Assembly: GCA_001940755.1 (NCBI GenBank)
Contig: MEHH01000175.1
Location: 1 to 5,955 of the forward strand
DNA from: Candidatus Heimdallarchaeota archaeon AB_125
GTDB lineage: Archaea; Asgardarchaeota; Heimdallarchaeia; Heimdallarchaeales; Heimdallarchaeaceae
Direction: 5' to 3'
Length of the DNA: 5,955 nucleotides
The position numbers and the translations under genes were made by a program. Position 1 is the first letter of the stretch. Every line of letters begins with the position of its first letter. Below are positions 1-4,785 of the stretch, piece after piece. Under the pieces are notes generated by a model. The model had not been told where the DNA came from and made no database searches. It saw only the letters and a program-made list of their open reading frames with translations.

Positions 1-1
1 G

Positions 2-379
2 AAGAAACCAATTAAATGCAAATGTGGAAACACATGGCTACCTCTAGAAGTTCCAACAAATAAAGAATGGAATTTTGTTAGCCCCATGCCTGATAAGGAT
101 GGAAATGTTACAATTACAAGAATGGCTTCATGGACTTGCCCAAAATGTGGTAAAAGCAAAACTGGTGCTAAAGGAAAAACCAAAGGTGAATTCAAAGAAG
201 AAGATACACCAAAGTACAAGATTGAGTTTGCTATTTCCTCTGGTAAAGAATTCAGTATTTCTGAATTAGCTGAGGGAACAGGTTTTGATATTGATAACAT
301 CAAGAAGATAATTCCTATGTATCTAAAGAAGAAAAATCTCAAAGGAAAAATCGATGGAGATCAATTTATTCCAGGGTAA
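2..379 (+). CDS. Zinc-ribbon protein with C-terminal winged-helix-like domain (5' end off window)
   Basis: The frame is open from the first complete codon of the window, so the gene is partial at its 5' end; 125 residues are visible. The ATG at 86 is the first in-window start, but it is unlikely to be the true one. Upstream of it the same frame encodes a Cys-x-Cys-Gly knuckle (codons 17-19 and 23-25), and downstream lies a Cys-Pro-Lys-Cys-Gly knuckle (codons 137-148). Together these make a four-cysteine zinc ribbon. A Lys-rich linker follows. The last 50 or so residues (Tyr-Lys-Ile-Glu-Phe to Gly-Asp-Gln-Phe-Ile-Pro-Gly) resemble a winged helix: a 'sISELAegtGFd' helix-turn-helix, a helix with Lys-Lys-Asn-Leu-Lys-Gly, then a short 'Ile-Asp-Gly-Asp-Gln-Phe-Ile' hairpin, as in PCI-like tails. 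A role in nucleic-acid or protein binding is inference; the specific function is unknown. Confidence 0.72.
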   Translation, partial: KKPIKCKCGNTWLPLEVPTNKEWNFVSPMPDKDGNVTITRMASWTCPKCGKSKTGAKGKTKGEFKEEDTPKYKIEFAISSGKEFSISELAEGTGFDIDNIKKIIPMYLKKKNLKGKIDGDQFIPG

Positions 380-398
380 TATTCAGATAGGAATATTG
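377..398 (+). terminator. Hairpin overlapping the stop codon of the zinc-ribbon gene
   Basis: AATATTC (378-384) pairs perfectly with GAATATT (391-397) around a 6-nt loop. A T-G wobble at 377/398 adds an eighth pair. The 5' arm includes two bases of the TAA stop. There is no long T tract directly after it, so termination or 3'-end processing is only a possibility. Confidence 0.3.
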
Positions 399-422
399 TT
401 TAATCTGTCTAAATGGCAAAGG

Positions 423-440
423 TTTTTAAACGTTTAAAAA
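423..440 (+). promoter_or_regulatory. 18-bp perfect palindrome; probable TATA/operator region of the small membrane-protein gene
   Basis: TTTTTAAACGTTTAAAAA is identical to its reverse complement over all 18 bases. It contains two TATA-like stretches (TTTTTAAA and TTTAAAAA) on either side of a central CG, and its right end lies 33 bp before the ATG at 474. Archaeal transcription usually starts about 25 bp after the TATA box, which would give a very short leader. The symmetry also suits a dimeric regulator that blocks TATA-binding protein. Use as a promoter is plausible; the operator role is inference. Confidence 0.45.
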
Positions 441-473
441 AATCACGCACAGAAGAATAAAAAGGGATTAAAA

Positions 474-698
474 ATGGCTTACGAAGCGTATAACGGACTC
501 TTAACTGGTGGTTGGCTTACTTTTGTACTTGTGTTATTTGCTATTCTATCTGTAGCAGCAATTCTCTGGTTCATCTTGTATGTTGAAATGTCACAAAGAA
601 AGAACTGGAAAATGGTTATTGGTATTGTTGTTATCTGTGCTCTATTAACAGCTTTTGAAATACAGTTAATTCTTCTAAAAACTAATATCGTATTTTGA
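474..698 (+). CDS. Small two-helix membrane protein, unknown function
   Basis: This 74-residue protein has an ATG start, with a purine-rich AAAGGGA (461-467) six bases upstream as a weak Shine-Dalgarno site. Two hydrophobic segments are clear: residues about 14-37 (Trp-Leu-Thr-Phe-Val through Ile-Leu-Tyr-Val) and about 47-68 (Met-Val-Ile-Gly through Leu-Ile-Leu-Leu). They are joined by a short basic loop, Ser-Gln-Arg-Lys-Asn-Trp-Lys. By the positive-inside rule the loop is cytoplasmic and both ends face outward, though the few charges make this tentative. There is no cleavable signal peptide and no cysteine pair or catalytic motif. I do not recognise the family. The gene stands alone, 94 bp after the previous gene and 140 bp before the next, with its own promoter-like palindrome. 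Confidence 0.7.
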   Translation: MAYEAYNGLLTGGWLTFVLVLFAILSVAAILWFILYVEMSQRKNWKMVIGIVVICALLTAFEIQLILLKTNIVF

Positions 699-703
699 GT
701 AGA

Positions 704-756
704 TTCCTTCTATTTACTTTTTAATTCTATTTGCTATTAAATTTTTATTATTTCTC
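704..756 (+). terminator. T-rich tract after the small membrane-protein gene
   Basis: The tract starts six bases after the TGA stop and contains repeated runs of three to five T (CTTCTATTTACTTTTTAATT, then further T runs to about 756), with no strong stem-loop. Archaeal RNA polymerase can terminate on U-rich tracts without a hairpin, so this is a reasonable termination zone. The local AT-richness weakens the claim. Confidence 0.4.
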
Positions 757-770
757 TTACCAGAAACGAT

Positions 771-785
771 GAAAAAGTTAAATAA
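771..785 (+). promoter_or_regulatory. Candidate BRE/TATA for the 287-residue protein gene
   Basis: GAAAAAG (771-777, BRE-like purine tract) runs straight into TTAAATAA (778-785, TATA-like). A start site about 25 bp downstream would fall near 808-812 and leave a leader of roughly 27-30 nt before the GTG at 839. This is a pattern call in AT-rich DNA and no measured start supports it. Confidence 0.35.
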
Positions 786-838
786 TCAGTTAATCGTAAA
801 ACATCAAGACGAACTATAAGAACAAATACTTCTCAAGA

Positions 839-1702
839 GTGGTAGATGTGACACAGGAAAATATCTTCAAGTATGTTACTGAAAAAGAAATAATTTCTGT
901 ACTTTCAACCACTAGTAAAACAGTTCAAAAGAAGTCAAAAACTGAGCTTCAGAGTCTTCTATTTAAAGAGATAAAAGACAAAAAGATTTCTAGTACTAAG
1001 ATCAGAAATTTCTGGATTAAAGTAATAAAAAACCTATTTTTTGGTGATTTTCAACACTTGTTTGTATTTACTCCAGTGAAGAAGTATGATACTTCAACTA
1101 AACTAAAGAATGAATTAATAAAAAAATCTAAGAAACTAGTAGAAGAAGCTAAGTTAGAATTTAGTTCTAGTTTCATTATCAAGCTAGGTTCTTCTCCTTT
1201 ACATTATGTTTATATGATTGGTTCTAAAGAAGTAGAAAATCTAAATGAACTTTTGTCACTACCTCTGGAATCAATTATATTCCTCTCAATTTTGCCTGAA
1301 TTGGGAATAGCTTCATTTTCTGCAATTGAAAAGAACACAATTTACAAATTTGTTGTAGATTTGCTAAAAGATACTTTTGTTAAAACGAATGCAATAAAAG
1401 TCAATGCTCTCCTACTAAGAAAGTATGCTTTCCAGGAAACTATAACCAAATTAGGAATATCAACACCTCAGGAAATTGCAGGATTTGCAGGTCTAGATGT
1501 AATTGAGTTCAAAGGTCCAAATGTAATGCTAGGCTTGTCTGGTTTGAAACGAAGGCATGATGCAAATGTTGATGTTATTACAAGAGTTGGTCCATTTACA
1601 GAAATAGAATCTGATTCAATAAGATTGGTTTGTGGAAAGGGTATTCAGATTAGAACTTATGAAGGATTTAGCTCTCTCATGAATACAATAAAAGAAGGCT
1701 AG
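839..1702 (+). CDS. Hypothetical protein, 287 residues, probably soluble
   Basis: I do not recognise this protein. It starts with GTG at 839; no ATG lies in frame between there and an upstream TAA at 797-799. A second in-frame GTG at 848, spaced better from AGAGTGGT, is an equally possible start and would remove three residues. The first 65 residues are Lys-rich and look helical (Thr-Glu-Leu-Gln-Ser-Leu-Leu-Phe-Lys-Glu-Ile at 35-45). Residues about 105-180 alternate strand- and helix-like hydrophobic stretches; 141-162 is hydrophobic, but broken by Pro, Glu and Ser and not a convincing membrane segment. The C-terminal part (about 209-287) is distinct: Thr-Pro-Gln-Glu-Ile-Ala-Gly-Phe-Ala-Gly-Leu, then Leu-Lys-Arg-Arg-His-Asp and a Gly-rich beta-like section with Val-Cys-Gly-Lys-Gly. 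There is no zinc knuckle, Walker motif or signal peptide. It lies 96 bp before the oxidoreductase operon on the same strand. Confidence 0.68.
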   Translation: MVDVTQENIFKYVTEKEIISVLSTTSKTVQKKSKTELQSLLFKEIKDKKISSTKIRNFWIKVIKNLFFGDFQHLFVFTPVKKYDTSTKLKNELIKKSKKLVEEAKLEFSSSFIIKLGSSPLHYVYMIGSKEVENLNELLSLPLESIIFLSILPELGIASFSAIEKNTIYKFVVDLLKDTFVKTNAIKVNALLLRKYAFQETITKLGISTPQEIAGFAGLDVIEFKGPNVMLGLSGLKRRHDANVDVITRVGPFTEIESDSIRLVCGKGIQIRTYEGFSSLMNTIKEG

Positions 1703-1746
1703 AAGAGTTGTTAACGGTATTCAAGAATCTTTGTTGAAACCTAAAC

Positions 1747-1760
1747 TATTATAATAAATA
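1747..1760 (+). promoter_or_regulatory. Candidate TATA box of the oxidoreductase operon
   Basis: TATTATAATAAATA lies 38 bp before the gamma ATG. A start about 25 bp downstream would give a leader of roughly 10-20 nt, typical for archaea. The gap between the 287-residue gene and the operon (1703-1798) holds no other obvious signal and no strong hairpin. Confidence 0.4.
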
Positions 1761-1798
1761 AGGTAAATCTCAAACCAGAATTATTAAGGTTAGAGGTA

Positions 1799-2353
1799 AT
1801 GATAGAAATCATACAAATCAGCCGTGGTGGTTCAGGAGGAGTTACAGGAGCGAAAATTCTTGCTGAAGCAGCTATGAATGAGGGACTAGATTCTCAAGCA
1901 ATTCCAAAATATGGTTCTGAGAGAAGAGGTGCAGCAGTTGAGGCATATATTAGATTCGATACTTCACCAATTAGAATTCATAGTCCAGTCTATGATCCAG
2001 ACCATGCAATGGTATTAGATTCTTCTCTGCTTGATAGAATTGATATCTCAAAAGTGGATAAAGATGGAGTGATTATTATCAACTCCAAAGAAGTTCCTGA
2101 AGAATTAAAGGGAACTGGTAGAAAGGTAGCTTATGTAGATGCAACAGGTATTTCACAAGAATTAGGGTTAGTATTAAGTGGATTTACACTAGTTAATATG
2201 ACCATGTTAGGAGCTTTTGTGAAAGGAACTGATATAATAAGTTTTGAAAATCTAGAGAAAGCTATTATAAGATACTGGGGAGAAAAACGAGCCCCAAAAA
2301 ACGTTGAAGCTGCAAAACGAGCTTACGAAGAAACAAAGGTGGTTATAGCATGA
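1799..2353 (+). CDS. porG: 2-oxoacid:ferredoxin oxidoreductase, gamma subunit (POR/VOR type)
   Basis: This is the gamma subunit of the ferredoxin-dependent enzyme that converts a 2-oxoacid and CoA to acyl-CoA, CO2 and reduced ferredoxin. At 184 residues it has the usual family length. The N-terminus carries the glycine-rich motif as Ser-Arg-Gly-Gly-Ser-Gly-Gly (8-14), where the family usually has Gly-Arg-Gly-Gly-Gln-Gly. Next come Lys-Tyr-Gly-Ser-Glu-Arg-Arg-Gly-Ala-Ala-Val (37-47) and Asn-Met-Thr-Met-Leu-Gly-Ala-Phe (133-140), both family signatures, then the 'IISFENLEKAI' helix. The ATG at 1799 gives the expected N-terminus. The GAGGT just before it leaves only one base of spacing, so an upstream AAGG (1786-1789) may be the real ribosome contact. 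The gene leads the operon and its stop overlaps the delta start as ATGA. The family is clear; the substrate is not (pyruvate or branched-chain 2-oxoacid). The symbol is by type only. Confidence 0.93.
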   Translation: MIEIIQISRGGSGGVTGAKILAEAAMNEGLDSQAIPKYGSERRGAAVEAYIRFDTSPIRIHSPVYDPDHAMVLDSSLLDRIDISKVDKDGVIIINSKEVPEELKGTGRKVAYVDATGISQELGLVLSGFTLVNMTMLGAFVKGTDIISFENLEKAIIRYWGEKRAPKNVEAAKRAYEETKVVIA

Positions 2354-2622
2354 CAAAAGGTCCAATTCAACCAATATTATATCCAATGGAAGGAGCAGCA
2401 GGAAAAACTGGAGACTGGAGAACTTTCTATCCAGTTGTTAATCCAGATTTATGTATAAAATGTAATATCTGTTGGAAATATTGTCCTGATCACGCAATTA
2501 GTCCAGCAGATAGAGAAAAAGATGAGGTAATTAGTTACGATTATAACTACTGCAAAGGGTGCGGAATCTGTGCTGAAGAATGTCCAAAAGATGCAATAAC
2601 AATGGTACCTCAAGGTGAATAA
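2350..2622 (+). CDS. porD: 2-oxoacid:ferredoxin oxidoreductase, delta subunit (2x[4Fe-4S])
   Basis: This 90-residue subunit relays electrons from the beta-subunit cluster to ferredoxin. Two classical ferredoxin motifs are intact: Cys35-x2-Cys38-x2-Cys41-x3-Cys45-Pro and Cys68-x2-Cys71-x2-Cys74-x3-Cys78-Pro. By family rule, Cys35/38/41 plus Cys78 bind one [4Fe-4S] cluster and Cys68/71/74 plus Cys45 bind the other. The N-terminal extension (Gly-Asp-Trp-Arg-Thr-Phe-Tyr-Pro-Val, 21-29) is typical of the delta subunit of archaeal pyruvate and 2-ketoisovalerate enzymes and separates it from a free ferredoxin. Its start overlaps the gamma stop by four bases (ATGA, 2350-2353), which points to translational coupling. 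Its last codons contain the Shine-Dalgarno site of the alpha gene. Confidence 0.94.
   Translation: MTKGPIQPILYPMEGAAGKTGDWRTFYPVVNPDLCIKCNICWKYCPDHAISPADREKDEVISYDYNYCKGCGICAEECPKDAITMVPQGE
2612..2618 (+). promoter_or_regulatory. Shine-Dalgarno site that fixes the alpha-subunit start
   Basis: AAGGTGA matches the 16S anti-Shine-Dalgarno sequence and ends five bases before the ATG at 2624. It overlaps an in-frame GTG (2615-2617) that would otherwise extend alpha by three residues. A GTG start there would lack its own site, so ATG 2624 is the better start. Confidence 0.65.
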
Positions 2623-2623
2623 A

Positions 2624-3766
2624 ATGGTGGTTAAACAAGAAACAAAATCTATGACAGGTAATGATGCGGCATCATATGCAGCCCTTTATGCTAAACCAGA
2701 AGTAATAGCAGCTTACCCAATCACACCTCAAACAACAATTGTTGAAAATCTCAGTAGATATGTTGATGCAGGAATTTTAGATGCAGAGTTTATTATTGTG
2801 GAAAGCGAACATTCAGCTCTTGCAGCTTGTATGGGAGCTGCTTGGAGTGGAGTTAGAACTTTTACAGCTACTTCATCTCAAGGACTACTCTACATGGCCG
2901 AAAATGTTTTCTGGTCAGGATATGGCAGACTTCCGATAATCATGCCTGTAGTTAACCGATGTCTTGCTCCAGGATGGAATATATGGCCAGACTTCCAAGA
3001 TTCAATGGCTTTCAGAGATGCAGGCTGGATCCAAATGTATACTAAAAATAATCAAGAAGTCTTTGATACAGTGCTTCAATCATTTAAAATTACCGAAGAC
3101 AAAGAAATAGCCCTTCCCAGTATGCCATGCTTAGATGGTTTCGTTATCAGTCATACAACTGGACAAGTTGATTTACCTGATGCAGAAGATGCTTACGAAT
3201 TCGTAGGTCCATATGATGATCCGATAATTGAGATAGATGTGGATAATCCTTGGGCTTTTGGTCCAATGACAGGTCCTGATCTTTATGCAAAGAACAGAAG
3301 GGATTTAATGGCAGCGATGGAAAGAGCTAAAAAGAAAATAGTTTCAGTTCATAAAGAATTTGATGAGCGTTTTGGTCGTTCATATGGTAATGGATTAGTT
3401 GAACCTTATGGTGATGATGAAGCAGATTTAACCTTAGTTACACTTGGAACGATAGGTGATGAATCCCAAGAAGCTATTGACAGATTAAAAGCTGAAGGGC
3501 ATAATGTAAATGCTTTAAGAGTAAGAACATTCAGACCATTTCCATTTGAAGATATAATCGAATTTGCTAAGAAGAATCATAAGCTAGCAGTTATAGATCG
3601 AGCTGTAAGCTTTGGTCATGAGGGACCTCTAAGAATTGAAGTTGAAGCTGTTCTGAAAAGATTCAATGTGGATACTGAAATCACAGGACAAATCATGGGG
3701 ATTGGTGGTGAAGATGTATCTTATTCAAAAATTATTGATTATGCAAAAAAGGAGCTTAAGGAGTGA
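2624..3766 (+). CDS. porA: 2-oxoacid:ferredoxin oxidoreductase, alpha subunit (POR/VOR type)
   Basis: This is the large substrate-side subunit, 380 residues from ATG 2624, a normal length. The N-terminal domain (about 1-235) has Tyr-Pro-Ile-Thr-Pro-Gln-Thr (31-37), Glu-Ser-Glu-His-Ser-Ala (60-65), Thr-Ala-Thr-Ser-Ser-Gln-Gly-Leu (81-88), Val-Val-Asn-Arg (109-112) and Asp-Ser-Met-Ala-Phe-Arg-Asp-Ala-Gly-Trp (126-135). By alignment from memory with the Desulfovibrio enzyme, Thr34, Glu62 and Arg112 match the active-site Thr31, Glu64 and Arg114. The C-terminal transketolase-like domain (about 267-380) contains Arg-Pro-Phe-Pro (304-307) and Gly-Ile-Gly-Gly-Glu-Asp-Val near the end. One base separates it from the delta stop (TAA-A-ATG). 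The set closely resembles the Pyrococcus porA/vorA type. Sequence alone does not settle whether pyruvate or 2-ketoisovalerate is the substrate. Confidence 0.94.
   Translation: MVVKQETKSMTGNDAASYAALYAKPEVIAAYPITPQTTIVENLSRYVDAGILDAEFIIVESEHSALAACMGAAWSGVRTFTATSSQGLLYMAENVFWSGYGRLPIIMPVVNRCLAPGWNIWPDFQDSMAFRDAGWIQMYTKNNQEVFDTVLQSFKITEDKEIALPSMPCLDGFVISHTTGQVDLPDAEDAYEFVGPYDDPIIEIDVDNPWAFGPMTGPDLYAKNRRDLMAAMERAKKKIVSVHKEFDERFGRSYGNGLVEPYGDDEADLTLVTLGTIGDESQEAIDRLKAEGHNVNALRVRTFRPFPFEDIIEFAKKNHKLAVIDRAVSFGHEGPLRIEVEAVLKRFNVDTEITGQIMGIGGEDVSYSKIIDYAKKELKE
3758..3766 (+). promoter_or_regulatory. Strong Shine-Dalgarno site for the beta subunit, overlapping the alpha stop
   Basis: AAGGAGTGA matches the 16S tail across nine bases and includes the alpha TGA stop. 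It lies nine bases before the beta ATG at 3776. A nearer ATG at 3768 is out of frame with beta and meets a stop within six codons. Ribosomes ending alpha would sit on this site, favouring coupled translation. Confidence 0.6.
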
Positions 3767-3775
3767 GATGATAAA

Positions 3776-4678
3776 ATGCCAGTAACTCAAAAAGATTTAA
3801 TGATAAAACCAAAAGATGCTTTGTTGAAAGGACATTTTGCTTGTGCAGGATGTGGGTCTGCTCTCGCATTCAGACATGCAATTGGTTCTGTTGCAGATAA
3901 AGCAGTACTAGTAGTTCCTGCAAGTTGTGCAAGTGTTTATCAAGGATCAGGAAAAGGTGTTTCCTTTAACGTTCCAACTGTAAATACTGCTTTTGCAGCA
4001 AGTGATGCTGTTGCTTCTGGGATATCCAGAGCACTAAAGAAAAAAGGAAAAGATGACTTGAAAGTTATTGTTTGGGGAGGAGATGGAAGTGCTGCTGATA
4101 TTGGTATAGCAACTGAGATTGGTGCTTGTGATCGTCAGGAGAATATTCTCCATGTAATGTATTCCAACAATGTATATGGAAACACTGGTGGTCAACGAAG
4201 TGGAGATACAATGATTGGTGCTAGAACTGCAACAACTCCTGATGGTAACACAACTCCAAGAAAAATGGTTCCCTTTATACTGATGGCAAACAATGCCAGA
4301 TACGTAGCAACTGCAAGTGCAGCTTTTCTAGAAGACTTTGTAGAAAAATTCCAAAAAGCGTTATCCATGGAAGGATTCAAGTTCATTCAAATAGACATCA
4401 GTTGTCCTCCAAATTGGCGTGCTGATTCAGCTGATTCTGTAAAGATTTCTCGATTAGGAGTTCAAACAGGTATTTGGCCTCTGTTTGAATGGGATCGAGA
4501 AACTAACACAGTTGTACTCAGTCGTCCAGGAAAGAAATACAACGAAAAAGAGAATAGAAAACCAATTACTGACTGGACAAAACTTCAAGGAAGATTCAGA
4601 GGAATTACAGAAGCTGAACTAAAAGCACTTGAAGAAGATACTGAAAGACAATGGAACTTTATTAGAAAATTTATGTAA
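3776..4678 (+). CDS. porB: 2-oxoacid:ferredoxin oxidoreductase, beta subunit (TPP and [4Fe-4S])
   Basis: This subunit binds thiamine diphosphate and the proximal iron-sulfur cluster. Its 300 residues are close to the usual size. Cys23-Ala-Gly-Cys26-Gly, Cys51 (Pro-Ala-Ser-Cys-Ala-Ser) and Cys210 (Ile-Ser-Cys-Pro-Pro-Asn-Trp) are the four expected cluster ligands. The thiamine diphosphate/Mg motif runs from Gly-Gly-Asp-Gly (101-104) to Tyr-Ser-Asn-Asn-Val-Tyr-Gly-Asn-Thr-Gly-Gly-Gln (129-140), with Asp103 and Asn131/Asn132 as the expected metal and cofactor contacts. The Thr-Gly-Gly-Gln-Arg-Ser run is typical of this family. All key residues are present, so the enzyme should be active. It is the last gene of the operon. 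Its stop lies inside a 9-bp hairpin, and the next gene runs toward it from the other strand. Confidence 0.95.
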   Translation: MPVTQKDLMIKPKDALLKGHFACAGCGSALAFRHAIGSVADKAVLVVPASCASVYQGSGKGVSFNVPTVNTAFAASDAVASGISRALKKKGKDDLKVIVWGGDGSAADIGIATEIGACDRQENILHVMYSNNVYGNTGGQRSGDTMIGARTATTPDGNTTPRKMVPFILMANNARYVATASAAFLEDFVEKFQKALSMEGFKFIQIDISCPPNWRADSADSVKISRLGVQTGIWPLFEWDRETNTVVLSRPGKKYNEKENRKPITDWTKLQGRFRGITEAELKALEEDTERQWNFIRKFM

Positions 4679-4699
4679 GAAAGTTTATAGCTTTCTTAC
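4675..4699 (+). terminator. 9-bp hairpin across the beta-subunit stop codon
   Basis: GTAAGAAAG (4675-4683) pairs perfectly with CTTTCTTAC (4691-4699) around the 7-nt loop TTTATAG. The 5' arm contains the TAA stop. No T tract follows on the plus strand; on the minus strand the hairpin is followed by a short AT-rich run. Sitting between convergent genes, it could mark transcript 3' ends in either direction or belong to the mobile-element end. The pairing is seen; the role is inference. Confidence 0.4.
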
Positions 4700-4707
4700 T
4701 CCCATTA

Positions 4708-4753
4708 CCGTATTTTCAAAGTAGTTTTGAACTACTTATTAGTGGTGATACGG
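4708..4753 (-). other. Nested stem-loop downstream of tnpB
   Basis: An outer stem, CCGTAT (4708-4713) with ATACGG (4748-4753), encloses an inner 8-bp perfect hairpin, AAGTAGTT (4719-4726) with AACTACTT (4730-4737), whose loop is three bases. A competing 5-bp hairpin, TGGTG (4743-4747) with CACCA (4755-4759), would disrupt the outer stem. The position, just past the tnpB stop on the minus strand, is where IS200/IS605-type elements carry right-end structures and the omegaRNA scaffold. Confidence 0.45.
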
Positions 4754-4760
4754 ACACCAG

Positions 4761-4785
4761 CTTATACAATCTATAATCGTATAAG
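4761..4785 (-). other. 7-bp hairpin spanning the tnpB stop codon
   Basis: CTTATAC (4761-4767) pairs with GTATAAG (4779-4785) around an 11-nt loop that contains the tnpB TAG (4771-4773 on the plus strand as CTA). It is the fourth inverted repeat within 111 bp and may be part of the omegaRNA scaffold that commonly overlaps the 3' end of tnpB. Confidence 0.35.

Noticed and set aside
75..269. Second open frame overlapping the zinc-ribbon gene
   Set aside because: It lies out of frame inside the better supported zinc-ribbon gene, and its Lys/Leu-rich translation has no recognisable motif.
2615..2623. GTG at 2615 as start of the alpha subunit
   Set aside because: That GTG is part of the AAGGTGA ribosome site for the ATG at 2624, which gives a normal family N-terminus.
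2990..3004. Phe124 in the alpha subunit where some family members have His (Asp-His-x-Asp-Ser-Met)
   Set aside because: As I recall it, the Pyrococcus alpha subunit has Trp at the same position, so this site varies in active enzymes and is not evidence of lost or new function.
4192..4386. Open frame on the minus strand within the beta-subunit gene
   Set aside because: It is antisense to the thiamine diphosphate-binding region of a well conserved gene, so its openness is explained by that gene's codon use.
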